Shown: positions 17,154-26,129 of the stretch, one piece after another
Layout of the letters: each line of letters starts with the position of its first letter
How positions within the stretch are numbered: position 1 is the stretch's first letter
NCBI RefSeq assembly: GCF_000590475.1
Contig: NZ_CP007441.1
Coordinates: forward strand, 3,664,660 to 3,728,659
From: Stutzerimonas stutzeri
GTDB taxonomy: Bacteria > Pseudomonadota > Gammaproteobacteria > Pseudomonadales > Pseudomonadaceae
Length of the DNA stretch: 64,000 nt
Reading direction: 5' to 3'
Translations under genes and position numbers: made by a program
Notes under the pieces: model-generated
Seen by the model: the letters and a program-made list of their open reading frames with translations, nothing else
Told to the model about the DNA's origin: nothing
Database searches by the model: none

Positions 17154-18419
17154 CTAGCCCGGTACGCGGCGGATCTTGGCGCCCAGCAATTGCAGCTTTT
17201 CTTCGATGCACTCGTAACCACGATCGATGTGGTAGATGCGGTCGATCAAGGTATCGCCTTCGGCCACCAGACCAGCAATCACCAAGCTCGCCGAAGCACG
17301 CAGATCGGTCGCCATGACAGGTGCGCCTTTGAGTTTCGACACGCCGGTAACGATAGCGGTATTGCCCTCGACAAGTATCTGCGAACCCATGCGGTTCATT
17401 TCGTAGACGTGCATGAAGCGGTTTTCGAACACCGTCTCGATAACCGTGCCAGTGCCTTCGGCGACTGCGTTCATGGCAATGAACTGCGCCTGCATGTCGG
17501 TAGGGAACGCTGGGTAAGGCGCAGTGCGGACATTCACCGCTTTAGGCCGATTACCTTTCATGTCCAGCTCGATCCAGTTGCTGCCGGTGTCGATGTGCGC
17601 GCCGGCCTCTTCGAGCTTGTGCAATACCGCCTCAAGCAAGGTGGCGTCGGTGTCCTTGAGTTTCACCCGACCGCCGGTCGCGGCGGCGGCGACCAGGTAG
17701 GTGCCCGTTTCGATGCGGTCCGGCATTACGCTGTAGCGACCACCACCGAGGCGTTTCACGCCGTCGATGGTGATGGTGTCGGTGCCAGCACCGGAAATCT
17801 GCGCGCCCATGGCGTTGAGGAAGTTGGCCAGATCAACCACTTCCGGCTCGCGGGCGGCGTTTTCCAGCACGCTGCGGCCGTTGGCCAGCGCGGCCGCCAT
17901 CATGATGTTCTCGGTACCGGTCACGCTGACGATATCGAAGAAGAAATGCGCGCCACGCAAGCCACCAGCCGGTGCCCGCGCCTTGATGTAGCCGCCCTCG
18001 ACATCGATTTGCGCGCCCATCGCCTCCAGGCCACGGATGTGCAGGTCCACCGGCCGCGAACCGATGGCGCAACCGCCCGGCAGGGCGACCTCTGCCTCAC
18101 CGAAGCGCGCCACCATGGGCCCGAGCACGAGGATCGAGGCGCGCATGGTCTTGACCAGCTCGTAAGGCGCGATCAGCGTTTGAATGCTGCTGGCGTCAAC
18201 TTCGACACTGAGTTTTTCATCGATGACCGGCTGCACACCCATGCGCCCGAAGAGCTCGATCATGGTGGTGATGTCGTGCAGGTGCGGCAGGTTGCAGACG
18301 GTTACCGGGGTATCGGCAAGCAGGGTAGCCGCCAGGATGGGCAGAGCCGAGTTCTTGGCACCGGAGATACGAATCTCGCCGTTGAGGCGGGCACCGCCGG
18401 TAATGATCAATTTATCCAT
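17154..18419 (-). CDS. murA: UDP-N-acetylglucosamine 1-carboxyvinyltransferase
   Basis: MurA transfers enolpyruvate from PEP to UDP-GlcNAc, the first committed step of peptidoglycan synthesis and the target of fosfomycin. The 421-residue protein begins MDKLIITGGARLNGEIRISG. The active-site cysteine is present in LPGGCAIGSRPVDLHI near residue 115, so it should be fosfomycin-sensitive at the target. The start is four codons inside the open frame. A 467-codon antisense frame overlaps it but encodes nothing recognisable. Confidence 0.97.
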   Translation of the reverse strand: MDKLIITGGARLNGEIRISGAKNSALPILAATLLADTPVTVCNLPHLHDITTMIELFGRMGVQPVIDEKLSVEVDASSIQTLIAPYELVKTMRASILVLGPMVARFGEAEVALPGGCAIGSRPVDLHIRGLEAMGAQIDVEGGYIKARAPAGGLRGAHFFFDIVSVTGTENIMMAAALANGRSVLENAAREPEVVDLANFLNAMGAQISGAGTDTITIDGVKRLGGGRYSVMPDRIETGTYLVAAAATGGRVKLKDTDATLLEAVLHKLEEAGAHIDTGSNWIELDMKGNRPKAVNVRTAPYPAFPTDMQAQFIAMNAVAEGTGTVIETVFENRFMHVYEMNRMGSQILVEGNTAIVTGVSKLKGAPVMATDLRASASLVIAGLVAEGDTLIDRIYHIDRGYECIEEKLQLLGAKIRRVPG

Positions 18420-18522
18420 GGATGTTCCCATAACCCGCAGGCGCGAAGCACTTGCGAAGAGAAGCCGTGCGCGGCCTCAGGGCCTGCGCACGGGCTGAAA
18501 AGATGTCTGTCGCGACCGGCGA

Positions 18523-18762
18523 TCAGCTACGCGCAAGCCAGTCGGCACGGCTGAAGAATTTCATCGTGACCGCGTGAATGCTGCCGTCGGCGATCCAGGG
18601 GTTCAGGTGAGCGTAGATCTGCTGCTGACGCTTGACCGGACCCAGACCAGCCAACTCGTCGCTGATCACGTTCAGCTGGAAATTGCAGCCTTCGCCTTCG
18701 ACTTCCACCTGTGCACCCGGAAGCTTCTCTTCCAGGAAATTCTTAACTTCTACGGCCTGCAT
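18523..18762 (-). CDS. ibaG: BolA-family protein IbaG
   Basis: This 79-residue protein has the BolA fold pattern: MQAVEVKNFLEEKLPGAQVE, a central Cys in EGCNFQLNVIS, and KRQQQIYAHLNPWIADGSIHAVTMK. IbaG/YrbA proteins pair with monothiol glutaredoxins and respond to acid stress. The ATG at 18762 has GAGG six bases upstream; a TTG two codons earlier is less likely. Its place next to murA and the mla genes is conserved in Pseudomonas and E. coli. Confidence 0.93.
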   Translation of the reverse strand: MQAVEVKNFLEEKLPGAQVEVEGEGCNFQLNVISDELAGLGPVKRQQQIYAHLNPWIADGSIHAVTMKFFSRADWLARS

Positions 18763-18860
18763 GTTCAACCTCGATCGGCGCCGGACGCGCGCGGCCGGCC
18801 ATCATACAAAAAAGCCCGAAGGCTGCGAACCCCGAAGCCACATGGGGTGACGAAGCTCCC

Positions 18861-19340
18861 TTACTCGAGCGTCTCCGCCTCGCTATCCGCCGGGCGCGAG
18901 TGTCGGTTGCCCGCCGTGACTGCAGGAAATCTTGAGGAAGCAAAGCGCACCACCAGAATGGCAAAAGCCAGCAGCAGGATAGCCCCGGAAATATAGACCA
19001 CGCCCATGTCCGGCCGGTGGTGATGCGAGACATCCGAGATCAGTAAGCGGGTCAGTGCCGTGATCGCCACGTAAATGAGGAAACGCACCGGCATATGGTT
19101 GGTCTTGAAATAAATGCCAACCATCGCGCCGAGCTCAAGGTAGATGAACAGCAGCAGGATGTCGTCAACGCTGATACTGCCTTTTTCAATCATGCCCAGG
19201 AAGGCCACCAGTCCAGCCCACGCGGTGACCGCACCGATGGCGAACAGCGACAGGTAATGAAAGGTCTCGACCAGCAGATTGCCCAACGACTCGGCTATCG
19301 CATGCACTTTGCCGCGAGTCGCTTCGGCCCAGCGCAGCAT
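18861..19340 (-). CDS. PsiE family membrane protein
   Basis: The 159-residue product has four hydrophobic segments (about residues 27-48, 60-75, 85-105 and 115-132). The motif SVDDILLLFIYLELGAM followed by PVRFLIYVAITALTRLL identifies the phosphate-starvation-inducible PsiE family, whose biochemical role is unknown. The ATG overlaps the mlaB stop in a TGATG junction, so it is co-translated with the mla operon. In P. aeruginosa, as I remember it, ibaG follows mlaB directly, so psiE appears to be an addition to this operon. Confidence 0.8.
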   Translation of the reverse strand: MLRWAEATRGKVHAIAESLGNLLVETFHYLSLFAIGAVTAWAGLVAFLGMIEKGSISVDDILLLFIYLELGAMVGIYFKTNHMPVRFLIYVAITALTRLLISDVSHHHRPDMGVVYISGAILLLAFAILVVRFASSRFPAVTAGNRHSRPADSEAETLE

Positions 19341-19666
19341 CAAGCCACTCCTTCTGTTTCATCCGCCAGAGAAAGGACATCCAGCAGGCCGGACACTCTG
19401 GCGATTTCACGCATGTCGCCGGGCATCCCGACGATGGCGACTTCACGACCGGCGCCGATTGCGTCGCGGGTAAAGGCCAGCAGCAGCGAAAGCCCGACGC
19501 TGCTGGATTTTTCCACCGACGAGCAATCAATCAGCAAACGCTGACCTTTGCCCTCGCGGATCAGGTCCTGGCCGGCTCGACGCAGCGCCGGCCCGGACTG
19601 GTAGTCGAGCACGCCGAAAAGCCGCAGCTCACCGCTGGCGCCGCCCTCGACACGTGTCTCACTCAT
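19340..19666 (-). CDS. mlaB: phospholipid transport STAS-domain protein MlaB
   Basis: MlaB is the cytosolic STAS subunit of the MlaFEDB ABC transporter and stabilises the ATPase. The 108-residue protein contains the STAS core LLIDCSSVEKSSSVGLSLLLAF near residues 55-75. The ATG at 19666 (MSETRVEGG) overlaps the mlaC stop by eight bases; the open frame continues 49 codons upstream through mlaC, which is only overlap. It ends the conserved mlaFEDCB run, with psiE coupled behind it. Confidence 0.9.
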   Translation of the reverse strand: MSETRVEGGASGELRLFGVLDYQSGPALRRAGQDLIREGKGQRLLIDCSSVEKSSSVGLSLLLAFTRDAIGAGREVAIVGMPGDMREIARVSGLLDVLSLADETEGVA

Positions 19667-20309
19667 CGCCCGCCGCCTGCTGGCCAGCCTTGGTGTCCTT
19701 GGCCCGCGCGACCACCTCGGCCCAGCCGTCGATGGTCTTGTCCAGATCCCCACCGTTCTTCTGCATGGCATCGGCAAACTGGTCACGGAACAGCTTGCCG
19801 ATATTGATGCCATTGATGATCACGTTGCGGACTCGCCATTCGCCGTCGTGATTGACCATGGTGTAAGACACCGGATATATCTCGCCCTGACGACCGGTCA
19901 CTTCCATGCCGACACTGGTGCGCTCAGGGTCCTGCTTGCCATTGGCCGGCAACACACGGATCTGCTGATTGTTGTACTCAAGCAAGGCGTTGCCATAGAA
20001 CTGCATAAGGCTGCGCTTGAAGTTTTCCTGAAAGCGGGTCATCTGCTCAGGACTGGCGTTGCGCGAGTATTTTACAGTCATGATGCTGCGAGAAATCCCT
20101 TCGGCATCGACCACCGGACCGAGAATGTCGTTGAGCGAGTCGTAGAACGCATTCGGGTCTTGGCGATACTGATCCTTGTTGGTCTTGAGATCGGCGAGCA
20201 GCTCATCAGTGGTTTTCTGGATCACCTCGTGAGCGCTTGGGGCTGCCAGAGCCAGCATGGGCAGGGTGGCCAGCAGTACCAGCAAGCCGCGACGCAGGGC
20301 ATTGATCAT
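19659..20309 (-). CDS. mlaC: periplasmic phospholipid-binding protein MlaC
   Basis: MlaC shuttles phospholipid between the outer membrane MlaA complex and the inner membrane MlaFEDB complex. The 216-residue protein has a Sec signal peptide ending about ALAAPSA near residue 23, then the Tol-Tol-Ttg2 domain with KNRQDPNAFYDSLNDILGPVVD-type start (seen as YRQDPNAFYDSLNDILG), RFQENFKRSLMQFYGNALLEY and a C-terminal DEWRVRNVIINGINIG-like segment. It sits between mlaD and mlaB. Confidence 0.95.
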   Translation of the reverse strand: MINALRRGLLVLLATLPMLALAAPSAHEVIQKTTDELLADLKTNKDQYRQDPNAFYDSLNDILGPVVDAEGISRSIMTVKYSRNASPEQMTRFQENFKRSLMQFYGNALLEYNNQQIRVLPANGKQDPERTSVGMEVTGRQGEIYPVSYTMVNHDGEWRVRNVIINGINIGKLFRDQFADAMQKNGGDLDKTIDGWAEVVARAKDTKAGQQAAGDE

Positions 20310-20319
20310 GTGGAACTCC

Positions 20320-20778
20320 TCATTCTTTATTGACTGAATTAAGCAAAAACTTGCCGATCAGCTCTTCCAGCACCAGGGACGACTGGGTGTCGCGAATCGT
20401 ATCGCCATCCCCTAGGGTTTTCTCTTCTCCACCGACGCTGATACCGACATATTTCTCGCCTAGCAAGCCGGCGGTCAGAATCGACGCCGTCGAGTCGACC
20501 GGAAAGATGTCGATGTCCTTTTGGATATCCAGCGTGACACGGCCGGTATAACTTTCGCGGTCCAGATCGATCGCGGTCACCTTGCCGATGGTCACACCGG
20601 CCATGGTGACTTTGGATCGGACACTGAGACCGGCGATATTGTCGAAATAAGCGTACAGCTTGTAGGTGTCTGCACTGGCGACGTTCAGGCCACTGACGCG
20701 CAGTGACAGCAACAGGAGCGCCAGAACGCCCGCCAGGAGGAACAGGCCAACACCGATTTCCAGGGTGCGGATACGCAT
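20320..20778 (-). CDS. mlaD: MCE-domain phospholipid transport protein MlaD
   Basis: MlaD forms the hexameric MCE ring of the inner-membrane Mla transporter. The 152-residue protein has one N-terminal membrane helix (about 8-27) and the MCE domain (YFDNIAGLSVRSKVTMAGV, then AGLLGEKYVGIS). The ATG shares one base with the mlaE stop in TGATG. Length is normal. Confidence 0.95.
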   Translation of the reverse strand: MRIRTLEIGVGLFLLAGVLALLLLSLRVSGLNVASADTYKLYAYFDNIAGLSVRSKVTMAGVTIGKVTAIDLDRESYTGRVTLDIQKDIDIFPVDSTASILTAGLLGEKYVGISVGGEEKTLGDGDTIRDTQSSLVLEELIGKFLLNSVNKE

Positions 20779-21575
20779 CAAAAATCTCCAAACATCAAGG
20801 CGGTCAGAATAAAGTCGAGGCCGAGCACGGCCAGCGAGGCGTAAACCACGGTTCGAGTGGTGGCGCGGCTGATACCCTCGGAGGTCGGTTCGCAGTCATA
20901 CCCCTGGAACACGGCGATCCAGGTGACCACGACGGCAAACACCATGCTCTTGATAACGCCATTGAGCACGTCCGAGGTAAAGGTGACGCTGTTCTGCATG
21001 TTGGCCCAGAACGAGCCCTCATAGACACCAAGCCAGTCCACCGCGACCATCGCCCCACCCCAGATGCCGACAACGTTGAAAATCACGGTCAACAGCGGCA
21101 GGGAGATAAAGCCAGCCCATAGCCGCGGCGCAATGATGTATTTCAGCGGATCGACGCCGATCATTTCCAGGCTGGACAGCTGTTCGGTGGATTTCATATT
21201 GCCAATTTCGGCAGCCAGCGCAGACCCTGCGCGCCCGGCGAACAGCAAAGCGGTGACCACCGGCCCCAGTTCGCGCAGCAACGTCAAGGCCACCATCTGC
21301 CCTACCGCCTGCTCGGAGCCATAGCTGCTGAGAATGCTGTAGCCCTGCAGCGCCAGCACCATGCCAATGAAGATGCCGGACACCACCACGATAGCCAACG
21401 ACAATACGCCGACCGAGTAGAGCTGCCGGACCAACAAAGCAAATCGATTGCTCAACCCACTGGGTCCGAACAGCGCGTGAAACAGGAACAGCGTCGCGCG
21501 CCCTAGCGCCGCGACAACGTTCAATCCGGCCTCGCCAAACATCCGGACTCGCTCGATCAATGAACGCTTACGCAT
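20778..21575 (-). CDS. mlaE: phospholipid ABC transporter permease MlaE
   Basis: MlaE is the membrane permease of the Mla complex. The 265-residue protein starts MRKRSLIERVRMFGEAGLN and has five to six hydrophobic segments. The family motifs GMVLALQGYSIL, ELGPVVTALLFAGRAGSALAAEI and EQLSSLEMIGVDPLKYIIAPR are visible. The start at 21575 overlaps the mlaF stop by eight bases. The nine extra codons upstream lie within mlaF and are not needed. Confidence 0.95.
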   Translation of the reverse strand: MRKRSLIERVRMFGEAGLNVVAALGRATLFLFHALFGPSGLSNRFALLVRQLYSVGVLSLAIVVVSGIFIGMVLALQGYSILSSYGSEQAVGQMVALTLLRELGPVVTALLFAGRAGSALAAEIGNMKSTEQLSSLEMIGVDPLKYIIAPRLWAGFISLPLLTVIFNVVGIWGGAMVAVDWLGVYEGSFWANMQNSVTFTSDVLNGVIKSMVFAVVVTWIAVFQGYDCEPTSEGISRATTRTVVYASLAVLGLDFILTALMFGDF

Positions 21576-22383
21576 CGGAGCCTCGCAGCAGATCGTCGGC
21601 ATAGGCCGCTGCCGGAAAATGAAACGGCACAGGGCCGTCCGCCATGCCCTTCATGAATTGTTGAATCCGTGGATTTTTCGATTCGCGCAACTCGGCCGGT
21701 GTCCCTTGCCCCAGCACCTGGCTATCACCCACCACATAAATGTAATCAGCGATGCTCGCCGTTTCAGCTAGGTCGTGGGAAACCACAACACTGGTGATAC
21801 CCAGGGCATCGTTGAGCATGCGAATCAGCTGAACCAGGACGCCCATGGCGATCGGATCCTGACCCGCGAAGGGCTCGTCGTACATGAGGATCTGCGGGTC
21901 AAGTGCAATCGCGCGCGCCAGTGCCACACGACGCTTCATTCCACCGGAAAGCTCGTCAGGCATCAGCTCCACCGCCCCGCGCAATCCCACCGCTTGCAGC
22001 TTCATCAGGACGATGTCGCGGATCATCTCTTCCGGCAGTTTGGTATGCACCCGCAGCGGGAAGGCCACGTTCTCGAAGACATCGAGATCAGTGAACAAGG
22101 CGCCGCTCTGGAACAGCACACCCATCCGCTTGCGCATATCGAACAGCTCACGGCGCGACAGCGTCGGCAGGTTGGTTCCATCCACCCAAACCTCGCCGCG
22201 ATTAGGCCTGAGCTGGGCGGCGATCAGGCGCAACAGCGTCGTCTTACCGGAGCCGGATGGGCCCATGATGGCCGTCACCTTGCCTCGCGGTACGACGATA
22301 TCGATATTGTTGAAAATGCTGCGCTCCCCGCGCATGAAGGTGACACCCTTCAGCTCGACGGCGTTAGCGTTGGCGGCGCTCAT
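21568..22383 (-). CDS. mlaF: phospholipid ABC transporter ATPase MlaF
   Basis: MlaF is the ATPase that powers lipid movement through MlaE and MlaD. The 271-residue protein shows Walker A GPSGSGKTT near residue 40, the signature LSGGMKRRVALARAI near 144, Walker B ILMYDEPFAGQDP and the H-loop VVVSHD. It is the first gene of mlaFEDCB-psiE and is divergent from kdsD, with a shared 260-base upstream region. Confidence 0.96.
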   Translation of the reverse strand: MSAANANAVELKGVTFMRGERSIFNNIDIVVPRGKVTAIMGPSGSGKTTLLRLIAAQLRPNRGEVWVDGTNLPTLSRRELFDMRKRMGVLFQSGALFTDLDVFENVAFPLRVHTKLPEEMIRDIVLMKLQAVGLRGAVELMPDELSGGMKRRVALARAIALDPQILMYDEPFAGQDPIAMGVLVQLIRMLNDALGITSVVVSHDLAETASIADYIYVVGDSQVLGQGTPAELRESKNPRIQQFMKGMADGPVPFHFPAAAYADDLLRGSDA

Positions 22384-22606
22384 CGGATCTCCTTGGATAC
22401 GGCATGCGAATCAGACGCCCTCCGAGCCTTCGGAGATACCTCGCAGAGCCGTTTTGGCGGCGCGAACTATAGCACTGCGCCTCAGGCCTCCCAAATCACT
22501 GTCTGTATCAGCACATGAGCAGGCATAGGTTCGTTCGCTTCCAAATTCTTCAGCCACCGCGGATCGCGGTCGTAAGCTTTTCGGTGAGTACAGATGGGTT
22601 TGCCGT

Positions 22607-22612
22607 TATAAT
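22607..22612 (+). promoter_or_regulatory. candidate -10 box upstream of kdsD
   Basis: TATAAT lies 31 bases before the kdsD ATG. The -35 region does not match the consensus well. Confidence 0.4.
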
Positions 22613-22643
22613 CTCGCGTTTTCATTCAGGCGACGACGCGAAC

Positions 22644-23618
22644 ATGAGCCAAAGCAGCCAGCTGATCGAGACTGCCCAGCGCACTATCCGCATGGAGATA
22701 GAGGCAGTCGAGCAACTCACGACACGCATTGACACGCAGTTCGTCAAGGCGTGCGAGCTCATCCTCGAAAGCAAGGGCCGCGTCGTCGTGGTCGGCATGG
22801 GCAAGTCCGGCCATATTGGCAACAAGATTGCCGCCACGCTCGCCAGCACCGGCACCACCGCATTCTTCGTCCATCCGGCCGAAGCCAGCCATGGCGACAT
22901 GGGCATGATTACCCGTGAGGACGTCGTGCTGGCCTTGTCCAATTCCGGCAGTACCAACGAGATCGTGACGCTGCTGCCGCTGATCAAGCGACTGGGCATC
23001 ACCCTGATCAGCATGACCGGCAACCCCGAGTCGGTGCTGGCCAAGGCGGCGGCAGTGAACATCGATGCGAGCGTCGCCATCGAGGCCTGCCCGCTGAATT
23101 TAGCTCCCACCTCCTCGACCACCGCCAGCCTGGTACTCGGTGACGCGTTGGCGATCGCCCTGCTGGAAGCCCGCGGCTTCACCGCCGAGGACTTCGCCTT
23201 CTCCCATCCGGGCGGCGCGCTGGGCCGGCGCCTGCTGCTCAAGGTCGAACACGTGATGCACGCCGGTGATCGCCTGCCGTTGGTCAAGCGCAACACGCCC
23301 TTGCGCGAAGCATTGCTGGAAATGACCCAGAAAGGGCTCGGCATGACGGCTGTAATAGAGGCAGACGGCAGCCTGGCTGGAATCTTCACAGACGGCGACC
23401 TACGACGCACGCTGGACAAGGGTATCGACGTGCGTCAGGCCAGCATCGATCAAGTCATGACCAGTCATGGCAAGACCGCCAACGCCGACATGCTGGCGGC
23501 CGAGGCACTGAAGATCATGGAAGACAACAAGATCAATGCACTGGTGGTGGTCGATGAAAGCGACCGGCCGGTCGGCGCGCTGAACATGCATGATCTGCTG
23601 CGCGCAGGAGTGATGTAA
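22644..23618 (+). CDS. kdsD: arabinose-5-phosphate isomerase KdsD
   Basis: KdsD converts ribulose 5-phosphate to arabinose 5-phosphate, the first step to the LPS sugar Kdo. The 324-residue protein has an N-terminal SIS domain (GRVVVVGMGKSGHIGNKIAATLAS, with SNSGSTNEIVTLLP) and two C-terminal CBS domains (MTAVIEADGSLAGIFTDGDLRR and INALVVVDESDRPVGALNMHDLL). The ATG at 22644 lies 43 codons inside the open frame and gives the family length. It directly adjoins kdsC. Confidence 0.96.
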   Translation: MSQSSQLIETAQRTIRMEIEAVEQLTTRIDTQFVKACELILESKGRVVVVGMGKSGHIGNKIAATLASTGTTAFFVHPAEASHGDMGMITREDVVLALSNSGSTNEIVTLLPLIKRLGITLISMTGNPESVLAKAAAVNIDASVAIEACPLNLAPTSSTTASLVLGDALAIALLEARGFTAEDFAFSHPGGALGRRLLLKVEHVMHAGDRLPLVKRNTPLREALLEMTQKGLGMTAVIEADGSLAGIFTDGDLRRTLDKGIDVRQASIDQVMTSHGKTANADMLAAEALKIMEDNKINALVVVDESDRPVGALNMHDLLRAGVM

Positions 23619-24140
23619 ATGAACGACCTATTGAGGCGCGCCCGCGATATCCGCCTGGCCATTTTCGACGTCGATGGCGTGCTGACGGACGGCAAGCTGT
23701 ACTTTCTCGTCGACGGCAGTGAATTCAAGACCTTCAATACCCTTGATGGTCACGGGATCAAGATGCTGATCAATTCCGGGGTGCGCACCGCGATCATCAG
23801 CGGCCGCAAAACACCGGTAGTTGAGCGCCGAGCGCAGAACCTCGGCATTCAGCACCTGTACCAAGGCCGCGAAGACAAGTTGGTAGTCCTCGATGAGCTA
23901 CTCACCGAACTCGGGCTCGACTACGCTGAAGTCGCTTACCTGGGTGACGACCTGCCCGATCTGCCGGTAATTCGCCGTGTCGGCCTGGGCATGGCGGTGG
24001 CCAGTGCCGATGCCTTCGTCCGCCAGCATGCCCACGGTGTCACCGCCGCCCGCGGTGGTGAGGGCGCAGCGCGAGAGTTCTGCGAACTGATCATGCGCGC
24101 CCAGGGCAGCCTCGACGACGCCCAAGCCGCCTACCTCTAG
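23619..24140 (+). CDS. kdsC: 3-deoxy-D-manno-octulosonate-8-phosphate phosphatase
   Basis: KdsC dephosphorylates Kdo 8-phosphate. The 173-residue HAD hydrolase has the nucleophile motif FDVDGVLTDGKLYF near residue 18, motif II (AIISGRKT) and motif IV (YLGDDLPDLPVI). The ATG follows the kdsD stop with no gap. It forms one transcript with kdsD and the lpt genes. Confidence 0.96.
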   Translation: MNDLLRRARDIRLAIFDVDGVLTDGKLYFLVDGSEFKTFNTLDGHGIKMLINSGVRTAIISGRKTPVVERRAQNLGIQHLYQGREDKLVVLDELLTELGLDYAEVAYLGDDLPDLPVIRRVGLGMAVASADAFVRQHAHGVTAARGGEGAAREFCELIMRAQGSLDDAQAAYL

Positions 24141-24148
24141 AGGTTTTA

Positions 24149-24721
24149 ATGCTGAGCAGAATCCGCCTCCCTGCCATCCTGGTACTGATCGCCCTGCTTT
24201 TGGTTGCAGTTGGCTACTGGAATATCCGTCCCGAGAGTTTCATGCAGGAAGCTCCCGTGAGCCAAGGCGTTAAAACGCCGATCGATTTTTACGTCATCAA
24301 CTCTCGGACCATTCAGTATCAGCCAGACGGCAAGCGTAATTACGAGCTATCCGCCGAGAAGGTTGAGCACGTCAAGGCCAGCGACGTCAGCTTGCTGACC
24401 CGCCCCGATCTGCATTCCTATCGGGGCTCCGACCTGCCGTGGCATGTAACCAGTGAACGCGGCGAAGTCGGCCCGCAGGGCGAGGAAGTCGAGTTGATCG
24501 ACAACGTCAAAGTCGAACGCAACGACGCCGAGGGCCGCCCGACGATCGTCACCTCCAGCCGAATGACGGTCTTTCCCGAGAAGGATTACGCCGAGACCCG
24601 CCAACCCGTTAGAATCGTCGCCGCAAACGGCGTAACGACCGCCACGGGTATGAAAGCGTACTTGAACGAAGGCAGGATGCTCCTGCTATCCAATGTAAGA
24701 GGCCAGCATGAGCTGCGTTAA
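24149..24721 (+). CDS. lptC: LPS export system protein LptC
   Basis: LptC is the bitopic inner-membrane protein that receives LPS from LptFG and passes it to LptA. The 190-residue product has one N-terminal membrane helix (about 7-23) and a periplasmic beta-jellyroll domain. It lies eight bases after kdsC and overlaps lptA by 14 bases. Sequence is poorly conserved in this family; position and length support the call. Confidence 0.92.
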   Translation: MLSRIRLPAILVLIALLLVAVGYWNIRPESFMQEAPVSQGVKTPIDFYVINSRTIQYQPDGKRNYELSAEKVEHVKASDVSLLTRPDLHSYRGSDLPWHVTSERGEVGPQGEEVELIDNVKVERNDAEGRPTIVTSSRMTVFPEKDYAETRQPVRIVAANGVTTATGMKAYLNEGRMLLLSNVRGQHELR

Positions 24722-25256
24722 GACCCTTCCTTTCCTCCTCGGTGTGAGCATCTTCCTGCTCGGCACGAACGCCCATGCACTTCCCGAGGACCGCAATCAG
24801 CCGATCCGCGTGCAGGCCGACACGGCGGAACTGGATGATCGACAGGGCGTTGCCGTGTATCGCGGCGACGTGGTCATCACCCAGGGCACCATGAAGATCA
24901 CCGGTAATACGGTAACCATCACCCAAAGCAAGAATGGCGATGTCGAGGTCTTCACCTCCATCGGCAAGCCCGCCTACTACGAGCAGAAGCCGGCAGTGGA
25001 CAAGGAAATCGTCAAGGCGTATGGCCTGACCATCCAGTATTTCGCCGCCAACGAACGCATCGTACTGATCGACCAGGCGAAGGTCGTCCAGGAAGGCAAC
25101 ACGTTCGAAGGCGAGAAGATCGTCTATGACACTCAGCGGCAGATCGTCAATGCCGGACGCGCCACCGACACCGATGTCACCACGCCTCGCCCTCGCGTGG
25201 ACATGGTCATCCAGCCGCGCAAGAAAGATCAGCAGGCTGCGGAGCAAACCGAGTAA
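24708..25256 (+). CDS. lptA: periplasmic LPS transport protein LptA (LptH)
   Basis: LptA forms the periplasmic bridge for LPS. The 182-residue protein has a signal peptide ending near NAHA (about residue 24) and the OstA domain with DTAELDDRQGVAVYRGDVVI. The Lys-rich, Gln-rich tail (PRKKDQQAAEQTE) is not unusual. The stop overlaps the lptB start in TAATG. Confidence 0.94.
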   Translation: MSCVKTLPFLLGVSIFLLGTNAHALPEDRNQPIRVQADTAELDDRQGVAVYRGDVVITQGTMKITGNTVTITQSKNGDVEVFTSIGKPAYYEQKPAVDKEIVKAYGLTIQYFAANERIVLIDQAKVVQEGNTFEGEKIVYDTQRQIVNAGRATDTDVTTPRPRVDMVIQPRKKDQQAAEQTE

Positions 25257-25981
25257 TGGCAATTCTCAAGGCCCAGCATCTGGCGAAAAGCTACAAAAGC
25301 CGTCAGGTCGTGCGCGATGTAAGCCTGTCCATCGAGAGCGGGCAAATCGTCGGCCTGCTCGGACCGAACGGCGCCGGCAAGACCACCTGCTTCTACATGA
25401 TCGTCGGCCTGGTCAAGGCCGACCAGGGTCGAGTACTGATCGACGACCAGGACGTCACCCACCTGCCCATGCACGGCCGCGCCCGGGCCGGCATCGGCTA
25501 TCTGCCGCAGGAAGCCTCGATCTTTCGCAAGCTGTCGGTGACCGACAACATCATGGCGATCCTGGAAACTCGCAAGGATCTGGATCGCAGCGGTCGCCAA
25601 CAGGCTCTGGAAGGGCTGCTGCAGGAATTCCACATCCACCACATCCGCGACAGCCTGGGCATGAGCCTGTCAGGCGGTGAGCGGCGCCGTGTAGAGATCG
25701 CACGGGCCCTTGCCACTGCGCCCAAGTTCATCCTTCTCGACGAGCCCTTCGCCGGCGTCGACCCGATTTCCGTCGGGGACATCAAGCAGATCATCCATCA
25801 CCTCAAGGCGAAGGGCATCGGCGTGCTTATCACGGACCACAACGTGCGCGAGACGCTGGATATCTGCGAAACCGCCTACATTGTCAACGATGGCCAACTG
25901 ATCGCCGAGGGCGACGCAGAAACGATCCTGGCCAATCAATTGGTCAAAGAAGTCTACCTCGGACACGAATTCCGACTCTGA
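25256..25981 (+). CDS. lptB: LPS export ABC transporter ATPase LptB
   Basis: LptB energises LPS extraction by LptFG. The 241-residue protein has Walker A GPNGAGKTTCFYMIVGL near residue 37, the Q-loop YLPQEASIF, the signature LSGGERRRVEIARAL, Walker B FILLDEPFAGVDP and the H-loop ITDHNV. It ends the kdsD-kdsC-lptC-lptA-lptB run; rpoN begins 148 bases later, the usual arrangement in proteobacteria. Confidence 0.97.
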   Translation: MAILKAQHLAKSYKSRQVVRDVSLSIESGQIVGLLGPNGAGKTTCFYMIVGLVKADQGRVLIDDQDVTHLPMHGRARAGIGYLPQEASIFRKLSVTDNIMAILETRKDLDRSGRQQALEGLLQEFHIHHIRDSLGMSLSGGERRRVEIARALATAPKFILLDEPFAGVDPISVGDIKQIIHHLKAKGIGVLITDHNVRETLDICETAYIVNDGQLIAEGDAETILANQLVKEVYLGHEFRL

Positions 25982-26041
25982 TGCCTATTTTTTCCATCGA
26001 GACGAACATCCGGGGCTAGGCAAAGGCTTCGTTGGCAGGCA

Positions 26042-26047
26042 TATAAT
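26042..26047 (+). promoter_or_regulatory. candidate -10 box upstream of rpoN
   Basis: TATAAT within GGCATATAATTTG lies 82 bases before the rpoN ATG. The -35 side is poor. TTGGCA just before it is too close to be its partner. Confidence 0.4.
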
Positions 26048-26129
26048 TTGCTTACATCGGCGCCAGCGGCGCCAGCGAAATCGGAACAGGCGCGGTTGCG
26101 CCGGCAAACAAGGTTCGAAGTCCTCTGCC

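Noticed and set aside
17151..18554. A 467-codon plus-strand frame antisense to murA
   Set aside because: It covers murA, which has clear catalytic motifs. The frame is His/Asp/Arg/Val-rich as expected for the reverse frame of a high-GC gene and resembles no family.
26030..26055. A sigma-54 promoter upstream of rpoN (TTGGCAGG ... TTTGC)
   Set aside because: The spacing between GG and GC is too long for a -24/-12 promoter.
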